Origin: Scatomonas sp963649395
GTDB lineage: Bacteria > Bacillota > Clostridia > Lachnospirales > Lachnospiraceae
Assembly: GCA_963649395.1 (NCBI GenBank)
Contig: CAVJHW010000058.1
Coordinates: 1 to 14,900 of the forward strand
DNA length: 14,900 bases
Direction of reading: 5' to 3'
Position 1 is the first letter of the stretch; every line of letters begins with the position of its first letter. Positions 1 to 6,514 of the stretch are shown here, piece by piece. Under the pieces are notes generated by a model. That model ran no database searches. It was not told the DNA's origin and saw only the letters and a list, made by a program, of their open reading frames with translations. A program made the position numbers and the translations under genes.

Positions 1-779
1 GTGCCGCCCTGCTCCAGGTCATTGCCTCCCAGGATGAGAAGGATTCCACCTCTGTGGCACTGGAGGATTATGATTTCCTGTCTGCCCTCAAGGAGGATTG
101 TCAAGGCATGAGGATTGGTATTCCCCGAGAATATTTCGGGGAGGGGCTGTCTGCAGAGGTGCGGGACAAGATCCTGGCTGCCGGGGAGGTATTTCGCCGT
201 CATGGAGCTCTGGTAGAGGAATTTGATCTGGGCATGCTGGAATATGCCATTCCCGCCTATTATGTCATTGCCTCCGCGGAGGCCTCCTCTAACCTGGAGC
301 GCTTTGACGGGGTGAAATACGGCTATCGGGCAGAGGATTACCAAGGCCTTCACGATATGTACAAAAAGAGCCGGTCGGAGGGCTTCGGACCGGAGGTAAA
401 GCGAAGAATCATGCTGGGCTCCTTTGTCCTAAGCTCCGGATATTACGATGCCTACTACTTGAAGGCATTGCGGACAAAGGCCTTGATTAAAAAATCCTTT
501 GACAAGGCTTTTGCAAATTATGACATGATCCTGGCTCCGGCAGCTCCCACTACGGCTCCCCGTCTGGGAGAGTCCTTAAGTGATCCCCTTCAGATGTACT
601 TGGGTGACATTTACACGGTATCCGTGAACCTGGCAGGACTGCCGGGGATCAGCCTTCCCTGTGGGGAGGATTCTGCCGGTCTTCCTATAGGCATGCAGCT
701 TATCGGGGATTGCTTCAGTGAGAAGAAGCTGCTGCAAGCAGCTTATACCTACGAATGTAAGAGAAGGGAGGAGGCATAA
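1..779 (+). CDS. gatA: Asp-tRNA(Asn)/Glu-tRNA(Gln) amidotransferase subunit A, 3' part
   Basis: The open frame enters from the left edge (first full codon at 3) and stops with TAA at 777-779, giving about 258 C-terminal residues. GatA is the amidase subunit of the GatCAB complex. It releases ammonia from glutamine, which GatB uses to convert mischarged Glu-tRNA(Gln) or Asp-tRNA(Asn) in the cytoplasm. Visible family blocks are DSTSVALEDY at the edge, RIGIPREYF, ASAEASSNLERFDGVKYGYR, the LSSGYYDAYYLKALRTK segment, APAAPTTAP and LAGLPGISLPCG followed by LPIGMQLIG. The Ser-Ser-Lys catalytic residues of the amidase signature lie upstream of the window, so activity cannot be judged here. The stop overlaps the gatB start by one base (TAATG), which suggests translational coupling. 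gatC would be expected upstream. Incomplete because of the window edge, not because the gene is broken. Confidence 0.97.
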   Translation, partial: AALLQVIASQDEKDSTSVALEDYDFLSALKEDCQGMRIGIPREYFGEGLSAEVRDKILAAGEVFRRHGALVEEFDLGMLEYAIPAYYVIASAEASSNLERFDGVKYGYRAEDYQGLHDMYKKSRSEGFGPEVKRRIMLGSFVLSSGYYDAYYLKALRTKALIKKSFDKAFANYDMILAPAAPTTAPRLGESLSDPLQMYLGDIYTVSVNLAGLPGISLPCGEDSAGLPIGMQLIGDCFSEKKLLQAAYTYECKRREEA

Positions 780-2218
780 TGGCAAAGGAATACGAGACCG
801 TCATTGGCCTGGAGGTTCATGTGGAGCTGGCCACTAAGACCAAGATTTTCTGTGGCTGTTCTACCGCGTTCGGCGGGGCCCCCAATACCCATACCTGTCC
901 GGTCTGTACCGGAATGCCAGGTTCCCTTCCGGTATTGAATAAGCAGGTGGTGGAATATGCCCTGGCTGTCGGCCTGGCAGCCAATTGTCAGATCCACCAA
1001 CATTGCAAATTCGACCGCAAGAATTATTTCTATCCGGATAATCCCCAGAATTACCAGATTTCCCAGCTCTATCTGCCCATCTGTCACGATGGATGGATTG
1101 AGATTGAGACCGATGCAGGCAGGAAGAAGGTTCGCATTCACGAAATCCACATGGAGGAGGATGCCGGCAAGCTGGTTCACGATGATTGGGAGGATTGCTC
1201 CCTGGTGGATTATAACCGCAGTGGTGTTCCCCTGATCGAGATTGTATCAGAGCCGGATATGCGTAGTGCAGAGGAGGTAATTGCCTATCTGGAGCGGCTG
1301 CGCATGATCGCCCAATATGTGGGAGCTTCCGACTGCAAGCTGCAGGAGGGCTCCATGCGGGCGGATGTCAATCTGTCTGTCCGGGAAAAGGGCAGCCAGA
1401 CCTTGGGCACCCGAACCGAGATGAAAAACCTGAATTCCTTCAAAGCCATCGCACATGCCATAGAAGGAGAGCGCACCCGCCAGATAGATCTGCTGGAGAG
1501 CGGCAAGCCGGTCATCCAGGAGACCAGGCGCTGGGATGATAACAAGGAATCCTCCTATGCCATGCGTTCTAAGGAGGATGCTCAGGATTATCGCTATTTC
1601 CCGGATCCCGACCTTCCTCCCGTATTCATCAGCGACCAATGGCTGGAGGAGATCCGCCATTCTCTTCCGGAACTCCAGCCGGAGAAAGAGGCTCGCTATG
1701 TGGAAGAGTTCGGTCTTCCGGCCTATGACGCCTCCATTCTTACGGGAACCAAACGGCTGGCAGATATTTTCGAGGCCACCGTGGCTCTGGGAGCCAGCCC
1801 CAAGAAGGCTTCCAATTGGCTGATGGTGGAGACCCTGCGTCTGCTGCGGGAGCATGGGGAAGAGGCAGACCAGCTTCGCTTCTCTCCGGAACACCTAGCC
1901 AGGCTGATTGCCCTGACGGAGGAGGGCGCCATCAACAGTACCGTGGCCAAGGAGGTTTTTGAACAGATCTTCCTGGAGGATGTGGATCCGGAAGCCTATG
2001 TAGAAGAACACGGCCTCAAAACCGTCAACGATGCGGGAGCCCTGGAGGCAGTGGTTCAGAAGGTTCTGACCAACAACCCCAAGGTGGTGGAAGAGTACAA
2101 GGGCGGCAAGGAGAAGGTTCTGGGCTTCCTGGTAGGCCAGGTGATGAAAGAGATGAAGGGAAAGGCCAATCCAGCCATGGCAGGAGACCTTTTAAAGCAA
2201 AAGATGTCAAAGGAATAA
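779..2218 (+). CDS. gatB: Asp-tRNA(Asn)/Glu-tRNA(Gln) amidotransferase subunit B
   Basis: A 479-residue protein, the usual full GatB length. GatB binds the mischarged tRNA, activates its side-chain carboxylate with ATP and accepts ammonia channelled from GatA. The N-terminal cradle domain begins YETVIGLEVHVELATKTKIFC and carries a CxC...CxxC set (C25, C27, C40, C43) of metal-binding type, followed by GMPGSLPVLN. Further family blocks are FDRKNYFYPDNPQNYQISQ, RSGVPLIEIVSEPD, GSMRADVNLSV and EMKNLNSFKAI. The C-terminal part (about 330-479) is the helical YqeY-like tRNA-binding tail with KVVEEYKGGKEKVLGFLVGQVMK. The ATG at 779 overlaps the gatA stop and follows a GGGAGGAGG Shine-Dalgarno stretch inside the end of gatA. 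No anomaly seen. Confidence 0.98.
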   Translation: MAKEYETVIGLEVHVELATKTKIFCGCSTAFGGAPNTHTCPVCTGMPGSLPVLNKQVVEYALAVGLAANCQIHQHCKFDRKNYFYPDNPQNYQISQLYLPICHDGWIEIETDAGRKKVRIHEIHMEEDAGKLVHDDWEDCSLVDYNRSGVPLIEIVSEPDMRSAEEVIAYLERLRMIAQYVGASDCKLQEGSMRADVNLSVREKGSQTLGTRTEMKNLNSFKAIAHAIEGERTRQIDLLESGKPVIQETRRWDDNKESSYAMRSKEDAQDYRYFPDPDLPPVFISDQWLEEIRHSLPELQPEKEARYVEEFGLPAYDASILTGTKRLADIFEATVALGASPKKASNWLMVETLRLLREHGEEADQLRFSPEHLARLIALTEEGAINSTVAKEVFEQIFLEDVDPEAYVEEHGLKTVNDAGALEAVVQKVLTNNPKVVEEYKGGKEKVLGFLVGQVMKEMKGKANPAMAGDLLKQKMSKE

Positions 2219-2222
2219 GGAG
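2217..2222 (+). promoter_or_regulatory. Ribosome binding site of icd overlapping the gatB stop codon
   Basis: AAGGAG begins within the last two bases of the gatB TAA (2216-2218) and lies 11 bases before the icd ATG at 2234. It fixes the icd start. It also means the site is crossed by ribosomes terminating on gatB, consistent with cotranscription of the two genes. Confidence 0.75.
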
Positions 2223-2233
2223 ATAGAAGCATC

Positions 2234-3445
2234 ATGGATAAGATAAGTATGAAAACACCTCTGGTGGAGATGGACGGGGACGAAATGACCCGAATCCTGT
2301 GGCAGATCATCAAGGAGGAGCTTCTGACTCCCTTTATTGACCTGAATACGGAATATTATGACCTGGGCTTGCAGCACAGAGATGAGACTGCCGACCAGGT
2401 TACCTTGGATGCGGCCAATGCTACCAAGAAGTATGGGGTTGCTGTAAAATGTGCCACCATTACCCCCAATGCAGCCCGCATGCCGGAATATCACCTGCAT
2501 GAGATGTGGAAGAGCCCCAACGGCACCATCCGTGCCGCCCTGGACGGAACTGTTTTCCGTGCCCCCATCGTAGTAAAGGGGATTGAGCCCTGTGTCAAGA
2601 ACTGGAAGAAGCCCATCACCATTGCCCGTCACGCCTATGGCGATGTCTACCGCAATGTAGAAATGCAGATTCCCGCTGCCGGAAGTGTCAAACTGGTCTA
2701 TACACCCGCAGACGGGGGAGAGACCCAGGAGCTGGTGGTGCATGACTTCAAGGGAAGCGGTGTGGTGCAGGGCCAGCATAACCTGGATGATTCCATTCAA
2801 AGCTTTGCCAAATCCTGTTTTGAATATGCCCTGGATACCAAGCAAGATCTCTGGTTTGCCACCAAGGACACGATTTCCAAGAAATACGACCACCGTTTCA
2901 AGGATATCTTCGCGGAAATTTACGAAAAAGATTACAAGGACCGCTTCGAGGCGGCAGGCATTACCTACTTCTATACCCTCATTGATGACGCAGTGGCCCG
3001 AATCATGAAGGCAGAGGGGGGCTTTATCTGGGCTTGCAAGAACTATGACGGCGATGTGATGAGTGATATGGTCTCCTCTGCCTTTGGTTCTCTGGCTATG
3101 ATGACCTCTGTGCTGGTTTCTCCTCATGGCTATTATGAGTATGAGGCTGCCCATGGCACAGTCCAGCGCCATTATTACAAGCATCTGAAGGGCGAGGAGA
3201 CCTCCACCAATTCCGTAGCCACCATCTTCGCCTGGACCGGCGCCCTCCGCAAGAGGGGAGAGCTGGACGGCAGCAAGGAATTGCAAACCTTTGCCGACAA
3301 GCTGGAGCAGGCTACCATTGCCACCATCGAGTCCGGCAAGATGACCAAGGACCTGGCTTTGATCACCAGCCTGGAGAACCCGGTAGTTCTCAACAGCAGG
3401 GACTTTATTCTTGCCATCCGTCAGCAGCTGGAGCAGATGCTGTAA
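2234..3445 (+). CDS. icd: NADP-dependent isocitrate dehydrogenase (eukaryotic-type homodimeric subfamily)
   Basis: A 403-residue cytosolic enzyme expected to oxidise isocitrate to 2-oxoglutarate and CO2 with NADP+. The sequence resembles the roughly 400-residue subfamily that includes human IDH1 more than the E. coli-type Icd: N-terminal MKTPLVEMDGDEMTRILWQ, substrate loop KSPNGTIR (93-100), the ARHAYGDVYRN arginine/tyrosine block (131-141), LIDDAVARIMK, and NYDGDVMSDMVSSAFGS with metal-binding aspartates. EAAHGTVQRHYYKHLKGEETSTNSVATIFAW contains the Arg-His pair that contacts the NADP 2'-phosphate in this subfamily, so NADP use is the best inference. The gene lies 15 bp after gatB with a good ribosome site and ends before a strong terminator, so it is probably the last gene of the gat transcript. 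It would supply 2-oxoglutarate for glutamate synthesis, plus NADPH. Confidence 0.96.
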   Translation: MDKISMKTPLVEMDGDEMTRILWQIIKEELLTPFIDLNTEYYDLGLQHRDETADQVTLDAANATKKYGVAVKCATITPNAARMPEYHLHEMWKSPNGTIRAALDGTVFRAPIVVKGIEPCVKNWKKPITIARHAYGDVYRNVEMQIPAAGSVKLVYTPADGGETQELVVHDFKGSGVVQGQHNLDDSIQSFAKSCFEYALDTKQDLWFATKDTISKKYDHRFKDIFAEIYEKDYKDRFEAAGITYFYTLIDDAVARIMKAEGGFIWACKNYDGDVMSDMVSSAFGSLAMMTSVLVSPHGYYEYEAAHGTVQRHYYKHLKGEETSTNSVATIFAWTGALRKRGELDGSKELQTFADKLEQATIATIESGKMTKDLALITSLENPVVLNSRDFILAIRQQLEQML

Positions 3446-3512
3446 GTCCATCGCAGCTGGCTTTCCTTCGTGGTGAGCGAAAGGGCGTGCAGCAGGGGGG
3501 TACTTTGTCAGG

Positions 3513-3566
3513 GAAGCATAAAGGAGGCGGTTTGTTTTACCGCCTCCTCTATGCTTCTTCTCTTTT
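3513..3566 (+). terminator. Strong intrinsic terminator after icd
   Basis: An 18-base arm at 3513-3530 pairs with 3540-3557 with one mismatch, around a 9-base loop, and is followed by the T-rich tract TTCTCTTTT. It lies 67 bp after the icd stop and 80 bp before the end of the convergent ABC-F gene. The minus-strand side of the hairpin lacks a U-tract (it reads CCTGACAAAG), so termination is clear only for + strand transcription. The rest of 3446-3637 shows nothing else definite. Confidence 0.9.
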
Positions 3567-3637
3567 GCTCTTCCATTTTCTTCCTGCTTGGCAGCTGTTC
3601 TCCGGTAGCCTGACCCGGCTGGTAGTGTGCTGACACG

Positions 3638-5548
3638 TTATTCTGCCAGTTCCTCCCATTGCTCGTAGAGCTCCTCCAGCTCCTGGGTCAATGCGGTCTT
3701 CTCCTTGGAAAGCTCCTGACAGCGGGGCAGGTTCAGCCCTGTTTCCGGCAGGTTGAATTCCTCATCAATTTCCTTGTCCCGGGCTTCCAGCTGGGCAATC
3801 CTTGTCTCTACCTTTTTCAGCTCATTTTCCTTCTTTCTCAGTCTGGCCTGCTCTTCCTTCTGCGCCTTCCAATCCAGTTGAGCCGCGGAAACCGGTTCCT
3901 GTGTCGAAATTTGCGCCCCTGCCACCGTCTCAAGGGGGCTGATTTCCGCCTTTTTCTCCAGGTAATAGTCATAATTGCCGATATAGTTGACAAAACGGTT
4001 GCCCGTCAGATCCAGGATTCGGGTGGCAGTCCGGTTAATAAAATATCGATCGTGACTGACATACAGGACTGTCCCGGTATATTCCCGCAAAGCCTCCTCA
4101 AGGATTTCCTTGGAAACGATATCCAGGTGGTTGGTAGGCTCGTCCAAAATCAAAAAATTAGCTTCCGACAGCATCAGCTTGGCCAGGGAGACCCGGCCTC
4201 TTTCCCCGCCGCTTAAGGTACGAATAGGCTGGAAAACCTCATCCCCAATGAAAAGGAAGGAAGCCAATACATTGCGGATCTGGGTCTGTGTCATAGTAGG
4301 ATAGGTGTCAGAGATTTCCTCGAAGACCGTCTTGTCCATATGGAGAACCTGATGTTCCTGGTCGTAATAGCCAATATGAACCTTGGCTCCCAGGGAAATT
4401 TTTCCCTGGTCACAGGTTTCCAAACCGGTAATCATCTTCAGCAGGGTGGTTTTACCGGTACCGTTACTGCCAATGACCGCCACCCTTTCCCCCCGGTGGA
4501 TCTCGAAGCTCTGATTCTCGAAGAGGGGACAGCCGGGGAAGGATTTGGACAGGTCAGTCACGGCCAAGACATCATTGCCGCTGACAATGCGGGGCGTCAG
4601 GTGAATCCGCATATCCGCCTGGGGAATGACCGGCTTATCCAGAACCTCCATCTTGTCCAGCAGCTTGACCCTGCTTTCTGCCCTTTTGATGGACTTCTCC
4701 CGGTTAAAGGATCGAAGCTTGGCAATGACCTCCTCCTGGTGGCGGATTTCCTGCTGCTGATTCATGTAGGCATTATATTGCGCCCGGCGAATCACCGCCT
4801 TCTTCTCGCTATAGGAGGTATAATTACCCGGAAATACCATGGATTTTCCCTGCTCCAGCTCAATGACTTTGGTCACCGTCCGATCCAGAAAATACCGATC
4901 ATGGGATACGATCAGCACTGCCCCCGGATAATTCAGCAGGTAGGTCTCCAGCCAGCCGGTGGAGTCCATATCCAAATGGTTGGTGGGCTCATCCAGCAGG
5001 AGAATATCCGGCTTGGCCAGGAGGAGACGCCCCAGAGCTACCCGGGTTTTCTGACCACCGGACAGGGTAGACAGGGGGCGTTGGAAGTCCTCCTCAGCAA
5101 ATCCCAGTCCCTTCAGAACTCCCACCACCTCGCTGCGACAGGCATATCCATTCTCCAGCTCAAAGGTATGAGTCAGCTTCGTATAAGAGAGCATGAGCTT
5201 CTCCAGCTCCTCCCCGGAAGCCGCCTGCATCTGAGTTTCCAGCAGCCGCATCCGGGTCTCCATAGCCAAGATCTCCTGCTTGGCCTCCAATACCTCATCG
5301 TATATTGTTTTGCCCCCGGAAATATCCTGATGCTGAGCCAGGTAACCCAGAGTCTTCCCTCTGGCCAGGATGACCTGACCGGAATCAGCCGTCATCTCTC
5401 CGGTAATAATCTTCAAAAGGGTAGTTTTCCCTGCCCCGTTCATGCCGATCAGAGCCGCCTTTTCCTGCTCCTCTATATGAAAAGAAATGTCATGAAGGAT
5501 CTCTGTAGTTGCAAAGGATTTATAGATATTTTGACAAGCAAGTATCAT
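3638..5548 (-). CDS. ydiF: ABC-F family ATPase, YdiF-like translation-associated protein
   Basis: A 636-residue soluble protein with two ABC cassettes and no membrane segment, typical of ABC-F proteins that bind the ribosomal E site. Cassette 1 has Walker A GMNGAGKT (35-42), signature LSGGQ (162-166) and Walker B DILLLDEP with catalytic Glu187. Cassette 2 has Walker A GSNGTGKT (360-367), LSGGERGR and FLILDEPTNHLD. Both catalytic glutamates are present. Residues about 245-312 form the linker that reaches the P-site tRNA, with a basic KLRSFNREKSIKRAESRVKLL stretch. Residues about 555-636 form a charged coiled-coil C-terminal domain. In Bacillus subtilis ydiF lies close to rex (ydiH), and here the gene is divergent from rex, which supports the YdiF assignment. 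The ATG at 5548 follows GGGAGG at a good distance. A role in antibiotic resistance cannot be excluded from sequence alone, but a general translation role is more likely. Confidence 0.93.
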   Translation of the reverse strand: MILACQNIYKSFATTEILHDISFHIEEQEKAALIGMNGAGKTTLLKIITGEMTADSGQVILARGKTLGYLAQHQDISGGKTIYDEVLEAKQEILAMETRMRLLETQMQAASGEELEKLMLSYTKLTHTFELENGYACRSEVVGVLKGLGFAEEDFQRPLSTLSGGQKTRVALGRLLLAKPDILLLDEPTNHLDMDSTGWLETYLLNYPGAVLIVSHDRYFLDRTVTKVIELEQGKSMVFPGNYTSYSEKKAVIRRAQYNAYMNQQQEIRHQEEVIAKLRSFNREKSIKRAESRVKLLDKMEVLDKPVIPQADMRIHLTPRIVSGNDVLAVTDLSKSFPGCPLFENQSFEIHRGERVAVIGSNGTGKTTLLKMITGLETCDQGKISLGAKVHIGYYDQEHQVLHMDKTVFEEISDTYPTMTQTQIRNVLASFLFIGDEVFQPIRTLSGGERGRVSLAKLMLSEANFLILDEPTNHLDIVSKEILEEALREYTGTVLYVSHDRYFINRTATRILDLTGNRFVNYIGNYDYYLEKKAEISPLETVAGAQISTQEPVSAAQLDWKAQKEEQARLRKKENELKKVETRIAQLEARDKEIDEEFNLPETGLNLPRCQELSKEKTALTQELEELYEQWEELAE

Positions 5549-5551
5549 GGT

Positions 5552-5602
5552 TTACCTCCCATTTATTAACCAAAGGTTTGGGTGTTTTGACACCCAAACC
5601 AT
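5552..5602 (-). promoter_or_regulatory. Possible leader reading frame and hairpin before the ABC-F gene
   Basis: On the minus strand a 16-codon frame (MVWVSKHPNLWLINGR) starts with ATG at 5602 and stops with TAA at 5554-5552, directly after the GGGAGG ribosome site of the ABC-F gene. Most of its first half is a perfect 10-bp inverted repeat (5575-5584 with 5591-5600, 6-base loop). Leader peptides with hairpins control several ABC-F resistance genes, so attenuation is conceivable. Against this, the frame has no visible Shine-Dalgarno sequence and the hairpin is followed only by a short TTT. Confidence 0.3.
5575..5600. repeat. Perfect 10-bp inverted repeat in the ABC-F leader
   Basis: GGTTTGGGTG (5575-5584) and CACCCAAACC (5591-5600) are perfect complements around TTTTGA. 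In the minus-strand mRNA this forms a stable hairpin ending 26 bases before the ABC-F start codon. No strong U-tract follows on either strand, so it is not a standard terminator. It could be an mRNA structure or a protein-binding site. Confidence 0.8.
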
Positions 5603-5638
5603 TATTACAGAAAATAAGAAATTACACAAGGGCCTGCC

Positions 5639-5668
5639 TTGCAATTGTACTTTTATTCATAATTGCAA
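5639..5668. repeat. 8-bp inverted repeat TTGCAATT-N14-AATTGCAA
   Basis: The arms 5639-5646 and 5661-5668 are perfect complements separated by 14 bp. The repeat covers the proposed minus-strand -10 and transcription start of the ABC-F gene and ends 8 bp before the rex -35. Its spacing fits a dimeric regulator site, but the sequence is AT-rich and no regulator is recognised. Confidence 0.5.
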
Positions 5669-5683
5669 ATAAATCTTTGACAA
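5656..5683 (-). promoter_or_regulatory. Putative promoter of the ABC-F gene
   Basis: Read on the minus strand, TTGTCA (5683-5678) and TATGAA (5661-5656) are separated by 16 bp, a fair sigma-A-type match. Transcription would start near 5649, giving a leader of about 100 nt. Its -35 occupies the same bases as the rex -35 on the other strand, so the two promoters should compete or be controlled together. Confidence 0.5.
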
Positions 5684-5694
5684 TCTTATGACAA
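5677..5694. promoter_or_regulatory. Candidate Rex operator in the rex promoter
   Basis: TTGACAATCTTATGACAA is 18 bp, begins TTG and ends CAA, and matches 10 of the 14 fixed positions of the clostridial Rex consensus TTGTTAA-N4-TTAACAA. It covers the -35 and half of the spacer of the rex promoter, where binding would block RNA polymerase. Rex autoregulation is known in other Firmicutes. The match is partial, so this is inference. Confidence 0.45.
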
Positions 5695-5705
5695 TCATAT
5701 ATACT
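5677..5705 (+). promoter_or_regulatory. Promoter of rex
   Basis: A consensus -35 TTGACA (5677-5682), exactly 17 bp, and TATACT (5700-5705) make a strong vegetative promoter 46 bp upstream of the rex start codon. The -35 lies inside a Rex-box-like palindrome. Confidence 0.85.
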
Positions 5706-5736
5706 AGAAAAAGAGACATGGATTTGGGGCCTGGAC

Positions 5737-5742
5737 AGGAGG
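5737..5742 (+). promoter_or_regulatory. Ribosome binding site fixing the TTG start of rex
   Basis: A perfect AGGAGG lies 9 bases before the TTG at 5752. There is no ATG or GTG in frame nearby that would keep the conserved N-terminal residues ISEAVIKRLPRYYRYL, so TTG is chosen as the start. Confidence 0.85.
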
Positions 5743-5751
5743 AATTGAGCA

Positions 5752-6405
5752 TTGGGCGCAAAAGGTATTTCAGAGGCCGTGATCAAACGTCTTCCCAGAT
5801 ATTATCGTTATCTTGGTGAATTGCTGGAAGACGGGGTGGAAAGGATTTCATCCGGAGAATTAAGCAAGCGCATGAAGGTTACTGCCTCACAGATCAGGCA
5901 GGATTTGAATAATTTTGGTGGTTTTGGACAGCAGGGTTATGGATATAATGTGAACTATCTGCATACAGAGATCGGAAAGATTCTTGGTCTGGATACCGTA
6001 CATAATATGATCATCATAGGTGCAGGACATTTAGGGCAGGCTTTGGCCAATTATGCTTCCTTTGAGCGTACCGGCTTTCGGACAGTAGCCTTATTTGACG
6101 TGAATCCGGCCCTCAAGGGTTTGACCGTGAGAGGAATTCCTATTTTAATGACAGAGGAGCTGCCTGAATTTATCAAGAAGAATAAGGTAGAGATTGCGAC
6201 TCTGACCCTGCCTAAGTTGAAAGCCATGGAGATGGCACATCTGCTGGTACAGTGTGGCATTCGGGCCATCTGGAATTTTGCTCATACAGACTTGAATCTG
6301 CTTCTCCCGGAGGATGTGATCGTGGAAAATGTTCATCTGTCGGAGAGCTTGATGCGTCTTTCCTACAATCTTACCAGCTACGAGGAGAACCACCCCCAGC
6401 GATAA
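5752..6405 (+). CDS. rex: Redox-sensing transcriptional repressor Rex
   Basis: A 217-residue homodimeric repressor that binds DNA when NADH/NAD+ is low and releases it when NADH rises. It typically controls fermentative and hydrogen or butyrate pathways in Clostridia. The N-terminal winged helix begins ISEAVIKRLPRYYRYLGEL and has the recognition segment KVTASQIRQDLNNFGGFGQQGYGYNV (42-67). The Rossmann domain has GAGHLG (90-95), an acidic residue at the end of the next strand (LFDVNP, D116), and a C-terminal domain-swap helix region (LSESLMRLSYNLTSY). The length is normal. The gene has its own strong promoter divergent from the ABC-F gene and is followed after 109 bp by nnr. The TTG start implies modest translation despite the perfect ribosome site. 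Confidence 0.97.
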   Translation: MGAKGISEAVIKRLPRYYRYLGELLEDGVERISSGELSKRMKVTASQIRQDLNNFGGFGQQGYGYNVNYLHTEIGKILGLDTVHNMIIIGAGHLGQALANYASFERTGFRTVALFDVNPALKGLTVRGIPILMTEELPEFIKKNKVEIATLTLPKLKAMEMAHLLVQCGIRAIWNFAHTDLNLLLPEDVIVENVHLSESLMRLSYNLTSYEENHPQR

Positions 6406-6465
6406 GGTAGGCAGACGGAGCCGCCGTAAGGCAGCATGAGAGTTGCATACAGATAAAGCGCATGC

Positions 6466-6498
6466 AGAGGCAGAACAAGGGTTCTGCCTCTCTTGTTC
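6466..6498 (+). promoter_or_regulatory. Two competing hairpins between rex and nnr
   Basis: Hairpin 1 pairs AGAGGCAGAAC (6466-6476) with 6481-6491, 11 perfect base pairs with a 4-base loop. Hairpin 2 pairs GAACAAG (6473-6479) with CTTGTTC (6492-6498). They share bases 6473-6476 and 6481-6491 falls in the loop of hairpin 2, so they exclude each other. The structure ends just before the nnr ribosome site at 6499-6508. No real U-tract follows hairpin 1 (CTTGTTC), so it would be a weak terminator at best. It may tune readthrough or nnr translation. Confidence 0.5.
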
Positions 6499-6514
6499 AG
6501 GAAGGGGGACAGCT

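Noticed and set aside
1247..1894. Minus-strand frame opposite gatB
   Set aside because: No family features; overlaps conserved GatB coding sequence entirely.
2207..3451. Long minus-strand open frame (414 codons) opposite icd
   Set aside because: It is the antisense of a clearly conserved enzyme, has no recognisable domain, and its length follows from the codon bias of icd.
3446..3512. Small hairpin CCTTCG/CGAAAGG after icd
   Set aside because: Short, bulged and without T-tract; the terminator at 3513-3566 explains the region.
4340..5569. Long + strand open frame (409 codons) opposite the ABC-F gene
   Set aside because: Antisense shadow; the minus-strand frame holds every ABC motif, and the + frame has no plausible ribosome site or domain.
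5575..5600. Intrinsic terminator before rex or the ABC-F gene
   Set aside because: The stem is perfect but neither strand has a following run of T, and the ABC-F gene begins 26 bases downstream.
6443..6514. N-terminal extension of Nnr from a TTG codon
   Set aside because: The extension crosses the hairpins, has no ribosome site and is not part of the family; ATG 6515 has both a site and the conserved first residues.
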